Part shown: in pieces, positions 1 through 10,107 of the stretch
How the letters are laid out: each line of letters starts with the position of its first letter
How positions within the stretch are numbered: position 1 is the first letter of the stretch
Source of the DNA: Asaia siamensis
Lineage (GTDB): Bacteria; Pseudomonadota; Alphaproteobacteria; Acetobacterales; Acetobacteraceae
Length of the DNA stretch: 64,000 nt
Assembly (NCBI RefSeq): GCF_014635085.1
Contig: NZ_BMCH01000001.1
Coordinates: 214,971-278,970 of the forward strand
Reading direction: 5' to 3'
Program-made: the position numbers and the translations under genes
Notes under the pieces: model-generated
Databases searched by the model: none
What the model was told of the DNA's origin: nothing
The model's input: only the letters and a program-made list of their open reading frames with translations

Positions 1-1212
1 GCAGATGCGGTCTATGACCGGTATTTCCAGACAGCCCTTGATGGGCTCAAGGCAGATGGCAGCTATCGGCATTTCGCCGAGCTCGAGCGTCATGCAGGCC
101 AGTTTCCTCATGCCTATCATCATGGGTTGAAACGCGACATCACGGTCTGGTGCTCCAACGACTATCTCGGCATGGGTCAGCATCCTGACGTGCTCAAGGC
201 CATGCATGAGAGCCTCGAGCGCAGCGGCGCCGGGGCTGGTGGCACACGCAACATCTCCGGCACCAATCATGAGCACGTGGCGCTCGAAGCCGAACTTGCC
301 TCGCTGCATGGCAAGGAAGCCGCGCTGTTGTTCAACTCGGGCTATCTGTCGAACTGGGCGACGCTCGGGACAATTGCTGCCCGCCTCAAGGGCTGCGTCG
401 TACTTTCCGATGCTGCCAACCATGCGTCGATGATCGAAGGCATACGCCATTCCCGTGCGGAAAAAATGATCTTCCGCCATAACGACGTGGCCGATCTCGA
501 GGAAAAGCTGAAGGCGATTCCTCTGGAGACACCCAAGATCGTGGCGTTTGAGTCGGTCTATTCGATGGATGGCGATATCGCGCCTATCGAAGAGATCTGC
601 GATCTGGCCGACCGGTACAACGCCCTGACCTATCTCGACGAGGTCCATGCTGTAGGCCTGTATGGCCATCAGGGTGGTGGCGTAGCCGAAGAGCGCGGCA
701 TAGCGCATCGGCTCTCGGTCATCGAGGGGACGCTCGGCAAGGGCTTCGGCGTTGTCGGTGGGTATATCACCGGCACAGCGGCACTTTGCGATTTCGTGCG
801 CTCTTTTGCCTCAGGGTTTATCTTCTCCACGGCGTTGCCGCCGATGGTGGCCGCAGGCGCGCTCGCCAGCATCCGCCATCTGCGCCAGAGTCAGGCCGAG
901 CGTTCGGCGCACCGTCAGGCCGTCGCCTGGCTACGCGAGAGCCTTGATCGCGCGAATATCCCCCATCTGGCTAATCCGTCTCATATCGTGCCGGTCATGG
1001 TGGGGGATGCCACGCGCTGCCGGGCGCTTTCCGACGCGTTGCTGCAGCGCTTTGGTCATTACATTCAGCCGATCAATTATCCGACCGTCCCCCGTGGAAC
1101 AGAGCGCCTGCGCATCACGCCAGGCCCGCTGCACAGTCGCGAGGATATCGACTCTCTCGTATCGGCGCTTTCGGTTCTATGGCGTGAACATCGTCTGACC
1201 GCAGCGGCCTGA
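1..1212 (+). CDS. hemA: 5-aminolevulinate synthase, 5' partial
   Basis: Condenses glycine with succinyl-CoA to 5-aminolevulinate, the first step of heme synthesis by the C4 (Shemin) route typical of Alphaproteobacteria; PLP enzyme, cytosolic. The frame is open from base 1 and encodes the usual N-terminus (YFQTALDGLKADGSYRHF), so the start lies just outside the window; the 403 residues present are nearly the full family length. Seen: WCSNDYLGM, the GAGAGGTRNISGT substrate/PLP region, YLDEVHAVG, and the PLP lysine in TLGKGFG. The gene is followed by 208 bases before the MscS channel gene. Very confident. Confidence 0.95.
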   Translation, partial: ADAVYDRYFQTALDGLKADGSYRHFAELERHAGQFPHAYHHGLKRDITVWCSNDYLGMGQHPDVLKAMHESLERSGAGAGGTRNISGTNHEHVALEAELASLHGKEAALLFNSGYLSNWATLGTIAARLKGCVVLSDAANHASMIEGIRHSRAEKMIFRHNDVADLEEKLKAIPLETPKIVAFESVYSMDGDIAPIEEICDLADRYNALTYLDEVHAVGLYGHQGGGVAEERGIAHRLSVIEGTLGKGFGVVGGYITGTAALCDFVRSFASGFIFSTALPPMVAAGALASIRHLRQSQAERSAHRQAVAWLRESLDRANIPHLANPSHIVPVMVGDATRCRALSDALLQRFGHYIQPINYPTVPRGTERLRITPGPLHSREDIDSLVSALSVLWREHRLTAAA

Positions 1213-1420
1213 GTGGCATCGGGGGTGTCCTGCACCCCCGCTCCTGCTCTCGCCTGAGACCCCGACAGTGCTGGCGCTGCAACGGTCGCGGCGGTGCCCG
1301 CGTTCCGCCTGGTGCCATGTCGATGGGGGCGGCCTTGCGCCGCTGCGCATTGCCCGGCCTGCCTGCTCTGTTATAGGCAAAGGCCTTCATTTCGATCTGT
1401 CTCCCGCAAGGAAGTCTCCG

Positions 1421-3859
1421 ATGCTGCCCATTTCACGAGCACCATCGTGCCGCGCCCTGTTCGCGGCGCTCATGATTCTGATGTCCGGTCTCTTCGCCGG
1501 TATGGTGCCTTCTGCCCAGGCGCAGACGGCGCCCGCGACCACGGCGGCGCCTCATATTACCGCCGAACAGGCCAGACAACTCGCCTCGGTTCTCAATGAC
1601 GAGACCAGACGCAAGGAATTTCTCACCACCTTGCAGAATCTGACCCAGGCGCAGCAGGGCGGAACCCAGGGAGCGAATGGCCCCTCGAAACTGAAGCCGG
1701 ACGGGTTGGGCGCGGAGATACTTGGCAGCGCGACCGACTGGAGCCGCCTTGCCAGTGCGCAGGCACATTCGCTGTTGCGGACGGTTGTCGATGTCCGTGC
1801 GATTGGCCCCTGGTGGCGCCATATGCGCAACAGCGAAGCCGATCGCAAGGAATCCCTGAAGCTTCTTCTTCGGGCGCTGGGGCTCGCTTTTGTCAGTACG
1901 GGCCTGTTCTATGCGCTGCGTTTCCTCCTGCGTGGTCCTCGCGGACGGATCGAGGCCATGGCCCGCATCAAGGGGCGCGCGGCCCTGATCAAGGGGGAGG
2001 ACGATCGTCAGGCGGCTGAGGAAGCGGTTGAGCGTGAGGCCGCCTCGACACCTTCCGAAGCCACCGGAGAGTCGGAAGAAGGGCAGGACAAGGAGCGTCT
2101 GTCGCGCTTGCGTCATCAGGGGGCACTGGCCCGCCTCATGCTGGTGCTCAAACGTCTTCCCTACAGTCTGCTCTGCCTGATTCTCGACAGCCTGCCTGTG
2201 CTCGTTGTGCCGTTCATTGCGCTGCTGATCATCGTGATCGACCCCGATGCCGATGAATCAACCACGGGGCTGCTGCGTGCGCTCAGCATAACGGCCCTGA
2301 TCGCCGGTGGGCTGATCGTGGCCGTCAGGACTGTTCTGGCGCCCAGGCGCCCCTGGCTGCGCCTTGCCCTGCTATCTGACTCAGCTGCCGTCTTTCTGTT
2401 CGACTGGACGCGGCTGCTCGTGATCACCACGGGCATCTCGGCAGCAGCCCTCGAGACGCTCGATGATTGCGGCCTGCCGGATCGTGTTGTCGAGGCCCTG
2501 CTCAAGATCGTAACGTTAGTGCTGCATCTGATGGTTGCCGTCATGATCATGCGCAGCCGCCCACGCGTCATGCGTCTGTGTGACCGGGGCGACAGACGCG
2601 GCATCGGTGCTAATGCGCTCCATTTGTTCGGTCGCGTCTGGTGGGTTGTCGCGTTGTTCTTCGATATGGGGCTCTGGCTGGTCTGGGCAGCCGAGATCCA
2701 TCATGGCTATGCTGCGATCTGGAAGCTCTTTCTGCGCAGTGCTGCAGCGCTGGTTCTCATGCGCTTTGTCAGCATCATCCTTTATGGCGTGCTCGAGCGC
2801 GTGTTCCGTACCGCACCGGGCTGGGTGGCGCTCAGCGAGGATACCCAGACCCGTTTCAGCCGCTATTATGCACCGGCTCAGCGCGTGACCTCTGTCGTGA
2901 TCGTTGTGCTGACGGTCCTGGCTCTCGCCAGCGCCTGGGGGGCTCCGGTCAAGGCATTGTTCGGCGTCGGAGGGCTCGGCTACAGGCTGATCTCGTCTTC
3001 CATGACTGTTTTGATTGCGCTGTTTCTTGGCGTGCTCGTATGGGAGGCGACAAACCTCACGCTTGAGCGCTATGCCCGCAAGGTCGGGGCGCTCGAGGGA
3101 GGGGCCGCCCGTCTTGCCCGCGTGCGGACACTGCAACCGATGATCCGTATTGTGTTGCTGGTCCTGCTGGTGGCTGTCATCGGCCTGACGATCCTGAGCG
3201 AAATCGGTGTGAACGTGGCACCGCTTCTGGCAGGGGCCTCGATTTTCGGCGTGGCGCTCGGTTTCGGATCGCAGAAACTGGTGCAGGATTTCATCAACGG
3301 CATTTTCCTTCTGATGGAAAACGCCCTGACGGTTGGCGATGCCGTTACTCTCAATGGCACCTATGGCGTGGTCGAGCATCTGTCGCTGCGTACCGTGCAT
3401 GTGCGCGCCAATGATGGCTCGATGAATATCTTTCCCTTCAGTTCACTCGGCCAGATCATCAACTACAATCGCGATTTTGCCAGAGCGATCATCATTGCCG
3501 AGACGGGCTATGAGACCGACACGGATGACGTTGTGGCGGCCATCAATGAAATCACAGCAGAGATGCGTGCAGATGAGCGCTTCGGTACGCTCATCATTGA
3601 TGATTTCCAGATGTGGGGGGTGGATGCGCTCAACCAGACCTCTGTGACCGTGCGCGGTACCTTGCCGACCACGACGGCGGGGCGGTGGCCCGTCCAGCGC
3701 GAGTTCTATCGCCGCATGAAAAAGACCTTCGAGGCGCATGGCATCCATCTGCCTTATCCGACCCGCTTTGTTGAGGTGAAGGGGCTCGGTCCCGTGCCGC
3801 AGAAAGAAGAGACGGCCGAGCGATCACCGGGCCAGAACACGCAGGAGGCAGGCGCCTGA
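1421..3859 (+). CDS. Large MscS-family mechanosensitive channel
   Basis: Predicted inner-membrane small-conductance mechanosensitive channel of the long type (812 residues, against about 290 for E. coli MscS). The chosen ATG has an AAGGAAG ribosome site 7 bases upstream and begins a clean signal peptide ending near AQAQT; the frame is open further upstream without a better start. A periplasmic N-terminal region and many membrane segments precede the MscS core at about residues 590-780, with the pore helix AGASIFGVALGFGSQKLV followed by the beta domain (GDAVTLNGTYGVVEHLSLR). The C-terminal tail is hydrophilic. The role in osmotic protection is inferred from the family. Confidence 0.9.
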   Translation: MLPISRAPSCRALFAALMILMSGLFAGMVPSAQAQTAPATTAAPHITAEQARQLASVLNDETRRKEFLTTLQNLTQAQQGGTQGANGPSKLKPDGLGAEILGSATDWSRLASAQAHSLLRTVVDVRAIGPWWRHMRNSEADRKESLKLLLRALGLAFVSTGLFYALRFLLRGPRGRIEAMARIKGRAALIKGEDDRQAAEEAVEREAASTPSEATGESEEGQDKERLSRLRHQGALARLMLVLKRLPYSLLCLILDSLPVLVVPFIALLIIVIDPDADESTTGLLRALSITALIAGGLIVAVRTVLAPRRPWLRLALLSDSAAVFLFDWTRLLVITTGISAAALETLDDCGLPDRVVEALLKIVTLVLHLMVAVMIMRSRPRVMRLCDRGDRRGIGANALHLFGRVWWVVALFFDMGLWLVWAAEIHHGYAAIWKLFLRSAAALVLMRFVSIILYGVLERVFRTAPGWVALSEDTQTRFSRYYAPAQRVTSVVIVVLTVLALASAWGAPVKALFGVGGLGYRLISSSMTVLIALFLGVLVWEATNLTLERYARKVGALEGGAARLARVRTLQPMIRIVLLVLLVAVIGLTILSEIGVNVAPLLAGASIFGVALGFGSQKLVQDFINGIFLLMENALTVGDAVTLNGTYGVVEHLSLRTVHVRANDGSMNIFPFSSLGQIINYNRDFARAIIIAETGYETDTDDVVAAINEITAEMRADERFGTLIIDDFQMWGVDALNQTSVTVRGTLPTTTAGRWPVQREFYRRMKKTFEAHGIHLPYPTRFVEVKGLGPVPQKEETAERSPGQNTQEAGA

Positions 3860-3890
3860 TAGCGCCGCCTCTGGTCAGACGAGAAAAGCC

Positions 3891-3902
3891 CTGGGGCCCC
3901 AG
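3891..3902. promoter_or_regulatory. 12-bp perfect palindrome between convergent genes
   Basis: CTGGGGCCCCAG lies between the convergent MscS channel and histidine kinase genes. It could form part of a shared terminator or be a protein site, but there is no loop and no T-run, so the role is unknown. Confidence 0.3.
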
Positions 3903-3983
3903 ACAGATTGAGACTTGTGCTGGTGCCTTAAACGGCGAGCAAGGCTGAAAAGCATCTGGATTGTCGTCAGCGAAAGGGAAGGC

Positions 3984-6900
3984 TCAGGCGTCGCGCAGGG
4001 CGCTTCGGAGTTTTTCCTCAAGCACCGCCGAGGTAAAGGGCTTGGGCAGGATGTTAATTTTTTCGTCGGTTTCCTGTCGGTTGAAGAGTGCCTGCTCGGC
4101 ATAGCCGGTAATGAACAGCACCGTCAGACCGGGGCGCAGGACACGCGCGGCATCGGCAAGCTGGCGGCCATTGAGTCCCCCTGGAAGCCCGACATCGGTA
4201 ATCAGCACATCGAACAGGCGCTCCTGATCGTTGAGCAGGGCAAGGGCCGCCGTGCCATCGCCAGCTTCCTGAACGATGGCCCCCCAGTCTTCGAGCGTCT
4301 CGCGCATGGTGAATCGCAGCGTTTCCTCATCATCGACAAGCAGCACCCGCAAGTGACGGAGAGTCTCATCGCCACGCGCGTGTTCCAGCTGTTTGGCCAC
4401 TGCGGGAAGCGTGGTCGCATGGCTCGGAAGCCAGATATGCACGGATGTGCCGAAATTGGGTGTCGAGGCAATGCTGACGCGACCGCCTGATTGCCGGGCA
4501 AAACCATAGATCATGCTTAGCCCAAGCCCCGTTCCCTTGCCGATCGGCTTGGTGGTGAAAAACGGGTCGAAGGCTCGGGCCATGACATCGGCGCTCATGC
4601 CCACGCCGGTATCCGTGACCGAGAGCACGAGGTAGCGGCCGGGGCGCAGTCCCCATTCTTCTGCCTGGAGAATGCCGAGCTTTGCATAGGAGGTCGCGAT
4701 GCGCAGTGTGCCGCCGTCTGGCATGGCGTCTCTGGCATTGATCGCCAGATTGAGCAGGGCATTCTCAAGCTGGTTCGTATCGACCAGAGCCGGGCCGATG
4801 GCCTGATCCAGTTTCAGTTCGAGTACGGCACCGGGGCCGATCGTGCCGCTGATCAGATCCTGCATGCCCAGAATGAGCGCATTGATATCGGCGGGCTGTG
4901 GATCAAGCGTCTGACGGCGCGAGAAGGCAAGCAGACGATGGGTCAGGGCAGCGGCCCGATCGGTCGCGCCTCTGGCGGCCACGATATAGCGATCCAGACC
5001 GTCGGTGCGCCCTTGTTCCAGTCTTCGGCCGAGCAGGTCGAGGGCGCCGCCGATGCCAGCCAGAATATTATTGAAATCATGGGCGAGACCGCCGGTCAGC
5101 TGACCAACGGCTTCCATTTTCTGCGACTGGCGCAGCTGGTCTTCGAGCGCGATACGGTCATTGACGTCACGCCCGATCAGATAGATGTCGTCACCCTCGG
5201 TGGAACCGGACCAGTTGAATGTGTGCCATTCTCCATCCTGATGCAGAAAGCGCAGATCAATCCCGTGTTCGAGCTGCCCGGCGCGCAACATGGTGAGAGC
5301 TTCGGCAGCGCGTGCCATATCGGCCGGATGCACGAGCTGCTCGATCTTGCTTCCCATCCAGCTCAGCGCCTTGGGGCCGAAGCAACGCTCCCAGCTGGGA
5401 TTGAGATAGCGCAGCTTGCCGTCACGATCGGTCAGGGCGAGCAGATCGGCGCTGATGGCCCAGAGACGATCGCGTTCACGGGTGCGACGCAGAACCTGCT
5501 CTTCAAGCGTCTCGTTCATGCGGCGCAGGGCTTCCTGAGCGCGTACCTGTCTGATGGCTGCCCAGCTTCGGTCAGCGACGGTTCTGACGAATGAGAGTGT
5601 GATCTCGTCCCAGCAATGGGGGTGGGCGAAATGCACGATGATTACGGCACGCAGCGTCCCGTTTTCCATGATCGGAACATTGAGAAGCGCACTGATCCTG
5701 AGGGGCGCGAAAGCCTCGGCCTGTTCGGCGGTCAGCGGGTCGGTGCGCACATCGTCGATGGCGACGCATTCGCCGCGTTTCAGCAATTCGATGTAGGAGC
5801 CGTAGGCCCGGAACGCATAGAGCCCTGAAACATCAGGGAAACTGGTATCCCGTCGCCAGCTATCGGTCACATGCGCCAGTTCGCGCTCCCGATCGACATC
5901 GGCGAACCCGGCGCGATCGGCCTCTATTGTGAGGCCCAGCGTGCGCGACGTCAGTTCGACAATCTCTGCCTCGCTGGTAAGCGCGCGTAGTTCATCGCCA
6001 AAAACGACAAGGGCTTCGCGCTTGAGCGTCTGCCGCTTGGGGCCGTCGATATCAAGCAGGATACCAGGGAAATTGCTGATCTCCCCCTGCGGATCATAGG
6101 TGCACGAGCCGTTCGCCTCGAGCCAGCGTGCAGGGCGTGTGCCGTCATCGAGCAATCTGAACTCACAACGAAACTGCTTGTTTTCGCGAAGGGCGACGTC
6201 GAGCGCTGCCTCGATATCAGGTCTGTTTTCCGGGGCGGCATGCTGAAGCAGGCGCTCGAAACTGACGCCTTCGGCCAGCTCGTCAGGCGGCAGGCCGAGT
6301 GTTTCGGCCATACGCAAATCGCCGCTCACCAGCTTTCTCTTGGCGTCCCACAGCCACATACCGACAATCGTGCCTGCAGCGAGAGCGAGTTCGAGGCGTT
6401 CATGCTCCTGATTGGCGAGAGTCATGTCGCGCGAGATGCCCAGAATGCGTTCGGGCTTGCCATCGGGCCCCAGAATGGGCGCTACGACGACGTCCCATAG
6501 CCGCTTTCGCCCGTCGGCGGTTTCGACGTAATCCTGAAAATGGCTGGTTCGGCCGGCGCGCGCGGCCTCAATGACCTCAAGCGCCAGAGCACGACCGCGT
6601 TCCTGCCAGACATCGGGCCAGTAAACGCCGATCATATCTGATGGTGCACACAGATTGAGCACGAGAACGGCGCCATGATTGACGAAGGTAATGACGCCAT
6701 CGAGGTCGAGAATTTTTACGCAGTCATTCGCACTGACCAGCATCGCATTGATGAAAGCCTGGCTTGTTCTCAGGGCGAGTCTGTCATCATGGCCGATATC
6801 GATCAGCGTGCCGGTGCAATCCTGACCATGGGGTTGTGCACTGATATGGACACGGATCGTCTCATTATCAGCGCCCCGCAGGCGCACGCCCGCCTGCGGG

Positions 6901-7538
6901 GCGCTGAAAAGCCATTCGACCGGTGACAGATGAGGGGGTGGGCGATCATCCTCATGAATGCAGGCAATGAAATCAGGCCAGGTCACACCCAGCCGCAATG
7001 CCTCGCGGGACAGACCGCAAAGAGAGGCCATGCGCGGATCGCCGGTAAGCTTGCCGGTCTCGGCACTCCACAGAAAGAAGCCCAGCTGTGCCAAGGGGCT
7101 CTTTTCAACATGCGAGGCGGGGTGTGTCTGCACGGTGGTGTCTGTCCGGGCAGGGGGGGCATGGTCCCCCCCATAAAGGGCGCCGAGCAGCAGCGCATGG
7201 GCGTGGATCGTGCGATCATGACGGCGCTCCATCTGTGAGCGTCGGGTATTGATGGCGATCGCTCCCGAAACCGGGACGCCAAAAGGATAAAAGGACCAGC
7301 CGGAAAAGGACTGCACGCCCTCTGAGGGGGTATTGCGCGCCCAGTCATGCTCCTGCCAGAACGCAAGATCGGGATAGCCATGCCGGTTCGGATCGACATG
7401 GACAGGTTGCCCCTCACCAATCCGGAGAAGCGAGAAACAGATATCGGGAAAGGCCTCGCGCAGAGGCTGGAGGGCATGATGGTGGAGCCCGCCGTCACTG
7501 CTCGACGGGTCTGCCCCTGCGTGCTCCATAAGCATCAT
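3984..7538 (-). CDS. Multi-PAS/GAF hybrid sensor histidine kinase
   Basis: A 1184-residue predicted cytoplasmic hybrid kinase without obvious membrane segments. From the N-terminus: a sensory region, several PAS folds (about 150-500), a GAF domain (about 510-650), another PAS fold (about 665-795), a dimerisation/phosphoacceptor helix with the His in GGLAHDFNNIL, an ATPase domain (N box NLAINARDAM, G1 DTGVGM, G2 GKGTGLGLSM) and a C-terminal receiver domain (LLVDDEE, LITDVGLPGG) at about 1065-1180. No separate response regulator is adjacent, so output may go through a phosphotransfer partner elsewhere. The ligand is not known. Several in-frame ATGs cluster at the start (7538, 7535, 7529). Confidence 0.9.
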   Translation of the reverse strand: MMLMEHAGADPSSSDGGLHHHALQPLREAFPDICFSLLRIGEGQPVHVDPNRHGYPDLAFWQEHDWARNTPSEGVQSFSGWSFYPFGVPVSGAIAINTRRSQMERRHDRTIHAHALLLGALYGGDHAPPARTDTTVQTHPASHVEKSPLAQLGFFLWSAETGKLTGDPRMASLCGLSREALRLGVTWPDFIACIHEDDRPPPHLSPVEWLFSAPQAGVRLRGADNETIRVHISAQPHGQDCTGTLIDIGHDDRLALRTSQAFINAMLVSANDCVKILDLDGVITFVNHGAVLVLNLCAPSDMIGVYWPDVWQERGRALALEVIEAARAGRTSHFQDYVETADGRKRLWDVVVAPILGPDGKPERILGISRDMTLANQEHERLELALAAGTIVGMWLWDAKRKLVSGDLRMAETLGLPPDELAEGVSFERLLQHAAPENRPDIEAALDVALRENKQFRCEFRLLDDGTRPARWLEANGSCTYDPQGEISNFPGILLDIDGPKRQTLKREALVVFGDELRALTSEAEIVELTSRTLGLTIEADRAGFADVDRERELAHVTDSWRRDTSFPDVSGLYAFRAYGSYIELLKRGECVAIDDVRTDPLTAEQAEAFAPLRISALLNVPIMENGTLRAVIIVHFAHPHCWDEITLSFVRTVADRSWAAIRQVRAQEALRRMNETLEEQVLRRTRERDRLWAISADLLALTDRDGKLRYLNPSWERCFGPKALSWMGSKIEQLVHPADMARAAEALTMLRAGQLEHGIDLRFLHQDGEWHTFNWSGSTEGDDIYLIGRDVNDRIALEDQLRQSQKMEAVGQLTGGLAHDFNNILAGIGGALDLLGRRLEQGRTDGLDRYIVAARGATDRAAALTHRLLAFSRRQTLDPQPADINALILGMQDLISGTIGPGAVLELKLDQAIGPALVDTNQLENALLNLAINARDAMPDGGTLRIATSYAKLGILQAEEWGLRPGRYLVLSVTDTGVGMSADVMARAFDPFFTTKPIGKGTGLGLSMIYGFARQSGGRVSIASTPNFGTSVHIWLPSHATTLPAVAKQLEHARGDETLRHLRVLLVDDEETLRFTMRETLEDWGAIVQEAGDGTAALALLNDQERLFDVLITDVGLPGGLNGRQLADAARVLRPGLTVLFITGYAEQALFNRQETDEKINILPKPFTSAVLEEKLRSALRDA

Positions 7539-7679
7539 GATGATCGCCCCCCGCTTTCAGGCACCCCGGCATTCAGGGGGAGGGAGGGCGTCTTCGGAAG
7601 GAATGCCGACGGGCCCGCTCAACCAAGACGAGTCATAGCGTCAGAAGCATCAATACGTAAACACGGAATTAAGGACGGC

Positions 7680-8447
7680 TCAGACTGACGCCGTCAATCC
7701 ACCGTCAACTGTCAGTATATGGCCGTTGACGAAGCTGGAAGCATCCGATGACAGGAAAACCGCCGCGCCAACCAGCTCTTCTGCCTTGCCCCAGCGCGCG
7801 GCAGGAGTGCGCTGACAGAGCCAGGACGAGAATTTCTCATCGGCAACCAGCGCTGCATTCATCTCGGTTTCGAAATACCCCGGTGCAAGACCGTTGATCT
7901 GAAGGCCGTGGCGGGCCCAGTCTGTTGCCATCCCTTTGGTCAGCATCTTCACCGCGCCTTTTGTGGCCGTATAGGGGGCGATGCCGGGACGGGCGAGTTC
8001 GCTCTGGACCGAGCAGATATTGATGATTTTGCCACGATTGCGGGCAATCATGTGACGCGAGACAGCCTGGGCAACGAAAAAGACCGAGCTGAGATTGGTC
8101 GAGATCAGGCGGTCCCATTCATTGCGCGGAAACTGGTCGAGCGGCGCGCGGAACTGGATACCTGCGTTATTGATCAGGATATCGATTGGCCCTTCCTTTT
8201 CGACCGCTTCGATACCGGCAATGACCTGATCCTGATCGGTCACGTCGAACACGGCGCCCCGTGTTGCGATTCCTTCCTGCTCGAGCTTGGCGCGGGCGGT
8301 GTCCAGCGCGTCAGCCTTGCGCCCGTTGAGAATGATCTCGGCGCCAAAACTGCCCAGCCCCTGCGCCAGGGTAAAGCCGATCCCGCGTGAGGCGCCGGTA
8401 ATCAGGGCGCGTCGACCCTTGAGGGAAAACAGAACAGGGTCGGACAT
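7680..8447 (-). CDS. gno: Gluconate 5-dehydrogenase (SDR family)
   Basis: NADP(H)-dependent short-chain dehydrogenase of 255 residues that interconverts gluconate and 5-ketogluconate in the cytosol. The Rossmann motif TGASRGIG, NNAG and the catalytic set with YTATKGAVK are visible. Stretches such as NICSVQSELARPGIAPYTAT and INGLAPGYF look nearly identical to the Gluconobacter oxydans enzyme as I recall it. The start at 8447 is chosen for the GAAGGAA ribosome site; an ATG 27 bases upstream lacks one. Divergent from cysG. The substrate assignment is by resemblance. Confidence 0.88.
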   Translation of the reverse strand: MSDPVLFSLKGRRALITGASRGIGFTLAQGLGSFGAEIILNGRKADALDTARAKLEQEGIATRGAVFDVTDQDQVIAGIEAVEKEGPIDILINNAGIQFRAPLDQFPRNEWDRLISTNLSSVFFVAQAVSRHMIARNRGKIINICSVQSELARPGIAPYTATKGAVKMLTKGMATDWARHGLQINGLAPGYFETEMNAALVADEKFSSWLCQRTPAARWGKAEELVGAAVFLSSDASSFVNGHILTVDGGLTASV

Positions 8448-8609
8448 CGCGAATTCCTTCAGGTCGGGGCTCATCTTGTGGGTATGCTAACAGGCTTGCC
8501 GAACCTGCCCAGCCGACATTTTCGTGTGGTTTCTTACAAGACAGGGCACCACGTCGTTTTGTTGCCGCCCCGGCATCTTGGCGATTGTCCGAGCGCACGC
8601 CATACAGGG

Positions 8610-10013
8610 ATGATGACCAAGGAAGCGACCTATCTCCCCATTGCCATGCGTCTGGACGATGCACGCGCACTCGTGATCGGGGGCGGGCAGGTGGCCGCCA
8701 ACAAGCTGCGCCTTCTGCTGGGCCGATGCTCTGACATCGCGGTTCTGGGAAGGGTGGATGACCCCGAGATCGCACAGGCTGTCGCATCTGGACGGGTGAC
8801 CCATCTTGGTGATTCCATCACTCTGGAGGCCTTGCCAGCGCTCCTGCCGGAGATGCGGCTGGTTTTTGCCGCGACCGATGATTTTGCGCTCAATCGGGCC
8901 ATTGCCGCTGCGGCAAGAGAATGGCGCGTGGCGATCTGCGTGGTTGATGATCCTGATCCCTCGACCTTCATAACCCCTGCCATCATCGACCGGACGCCGG
9001 TCCAGATTGCGATATCGACCAATGGCGCGGCGCCGGTTCTGGCGCGTCGGCTGCGGATGCAGATCGAGGCGCTTCTGCCCGAGGGGCTGTCTCGTCTTTC
9101 CCGTTTCATGCAGGCCCAGCGTAACTGGATCAAACAGGCCCAGCCCGACACGCTCATCCGTCGTCGCGCCTGGGAGAACTTTGTCGATGGTCCCGGTGCC
9201 GAGCAGGCGTTGCGTGGTGAGGACGAGGCCGCACGGCGCAGCCTCGAGGACGCACTCAACGGCGTGCCCCGGCAGGGCGAGGTGTGGCTTGTGGGGGCGG
9301 GTCCCGGCGACCCGGATCTGCTGACGCTGGCGGCATTGCGTCTGATGTCAAACGCCGATTCCGTCCTGTACGATCAGCTTATTCCGCCTGCGATCATGGA
9401 TCGCGTACGCCGCGATGCCGAGCGTGTTTTCGTCGGCAAGAAACGCAGCAAGCACAGTCTGCCACAGGATGGCATCAATGAAGAGCTGATCCGGCGCGCC
9501 AAAGCAGGCGAGCGTGTGCTGCGCCTGAAGGGGGGCGATCCCTTCATTTTCGGTCGTGGTGGTGAGGAAATGGAGGCGCTGGTCGATGCGGGCGTAACCG
9601 TTCGCGTCATACCTGGCATCACGGCGGCCAGTGGCTGCGGAGCCGCAGCGGGTATTCCTCTGACTCATCGCGACTGCGCCCAGAGCTGCGTTTTCGTGAC
9701 AGGTCATGCGCGCGCGGACGGCACGCTCAATCTCGACTGGGCGAGCCTTGCGAAAAAAGGTCAGACGCTTGCCATCTATATGGGACTTGCGCCCATGGCC
9801 GATCTCTGCGCTCAGTTGATGGCTCATGGCCTGCCGCCCGACTGGCCTGCGGCGGTCATCGAGCATGGCACAAGGCATGACCAGCGCGTGCATGTCGCAA
9901 CATTGGCCACCCTGCCTGCGTTGGTGATCGAACGACAGGTTGTCAGTCCTGCCTTGACCCTGGTGGGTGAGGTGGTCAATCACCGCCGCATAATTCACCA
10001 TCAAGAAACGTGA
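8610..10013 (+). CDS. cysG: Siroheme synthase (uroporphyrinogen methyltransferase/dehydrogenase/chelatase)
   Basis: Trifunctional enzyme making siroheme, the cofactor of sulfite reductase. The N-terminal half (about 1-200) is the NAD-dependent precorrin-2 dehydrogenase/ferrochelatase with GGGQVAANK; the C-terminal half (about 210-460) is the SAM uroporphyrinogen III methyltransferase with VGAGPGDPDLLTL and GGDPFIFGRGGEE. The 467-residue length from the paired ATGs at 8610/8613 matches the family; the frame is open upstream but that part does not look like CysG. First gene of the sulfate assimilation run. Confidence 0.93.
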   Translation: MMTKEATYLPIAMRLDDARALVIGGGQVAANKLRLLLGRCSDIAVLGRVDDPEIAQAVASGRVTHLGDSITLEALPALLPEMRLVFAATDDFALNRAIAAAAREWRVAICVVDDPDPSTFITPAIIDRTPVQIAISTNGAAPVLARRLRMQIEALLPEGLSRLSRFMQAQRNWIKQAQPDTLIRRRAWENFVDGPGAEQALRGEDEAARRSLEDALNGVPRQGEVWLVGAGPGDPDLLTLAALRLMSNADSVLYDQLIPPAIMDRVRRDAERVFVGKKRSKHSLPQDGINEELIRRAKAGERVLRLKGGDPFIFGRGGEEMEALVDAGVTVRVIPGITAASGCGAAAGIPLTHRDCAQSCVFVTGHARADGTLNLDWASLAKKGQTLAIYMGLAPMADLCAQLMAHGLPPDWPAAVIEHGTRHDQRVHVATLATLPALVIERQVVSPALTLVGEVVNHRRIIHHQET

Positions 10014-10107
10014 AGTTCGTAGATTACCCATTGCACGACGCAGTCTGAGCCATTATGTCGGGCATATTGTCGCAATAAGCGATCAATTGATGTGGATTTA
10101 TTCAGTC

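Noticed and set aside
3915..4490. Plus-strand frame of 191 codons after the MscS gene
   Set aside because: Antisense to the receiver domain of the hybrid kinase, whose motifs are clear.
10014..10107. Riboswitch before cysH
   Set aside because: No SAM-riboswitch-like stems or conserved loop sequences are visible; only a weak promoter candidate.
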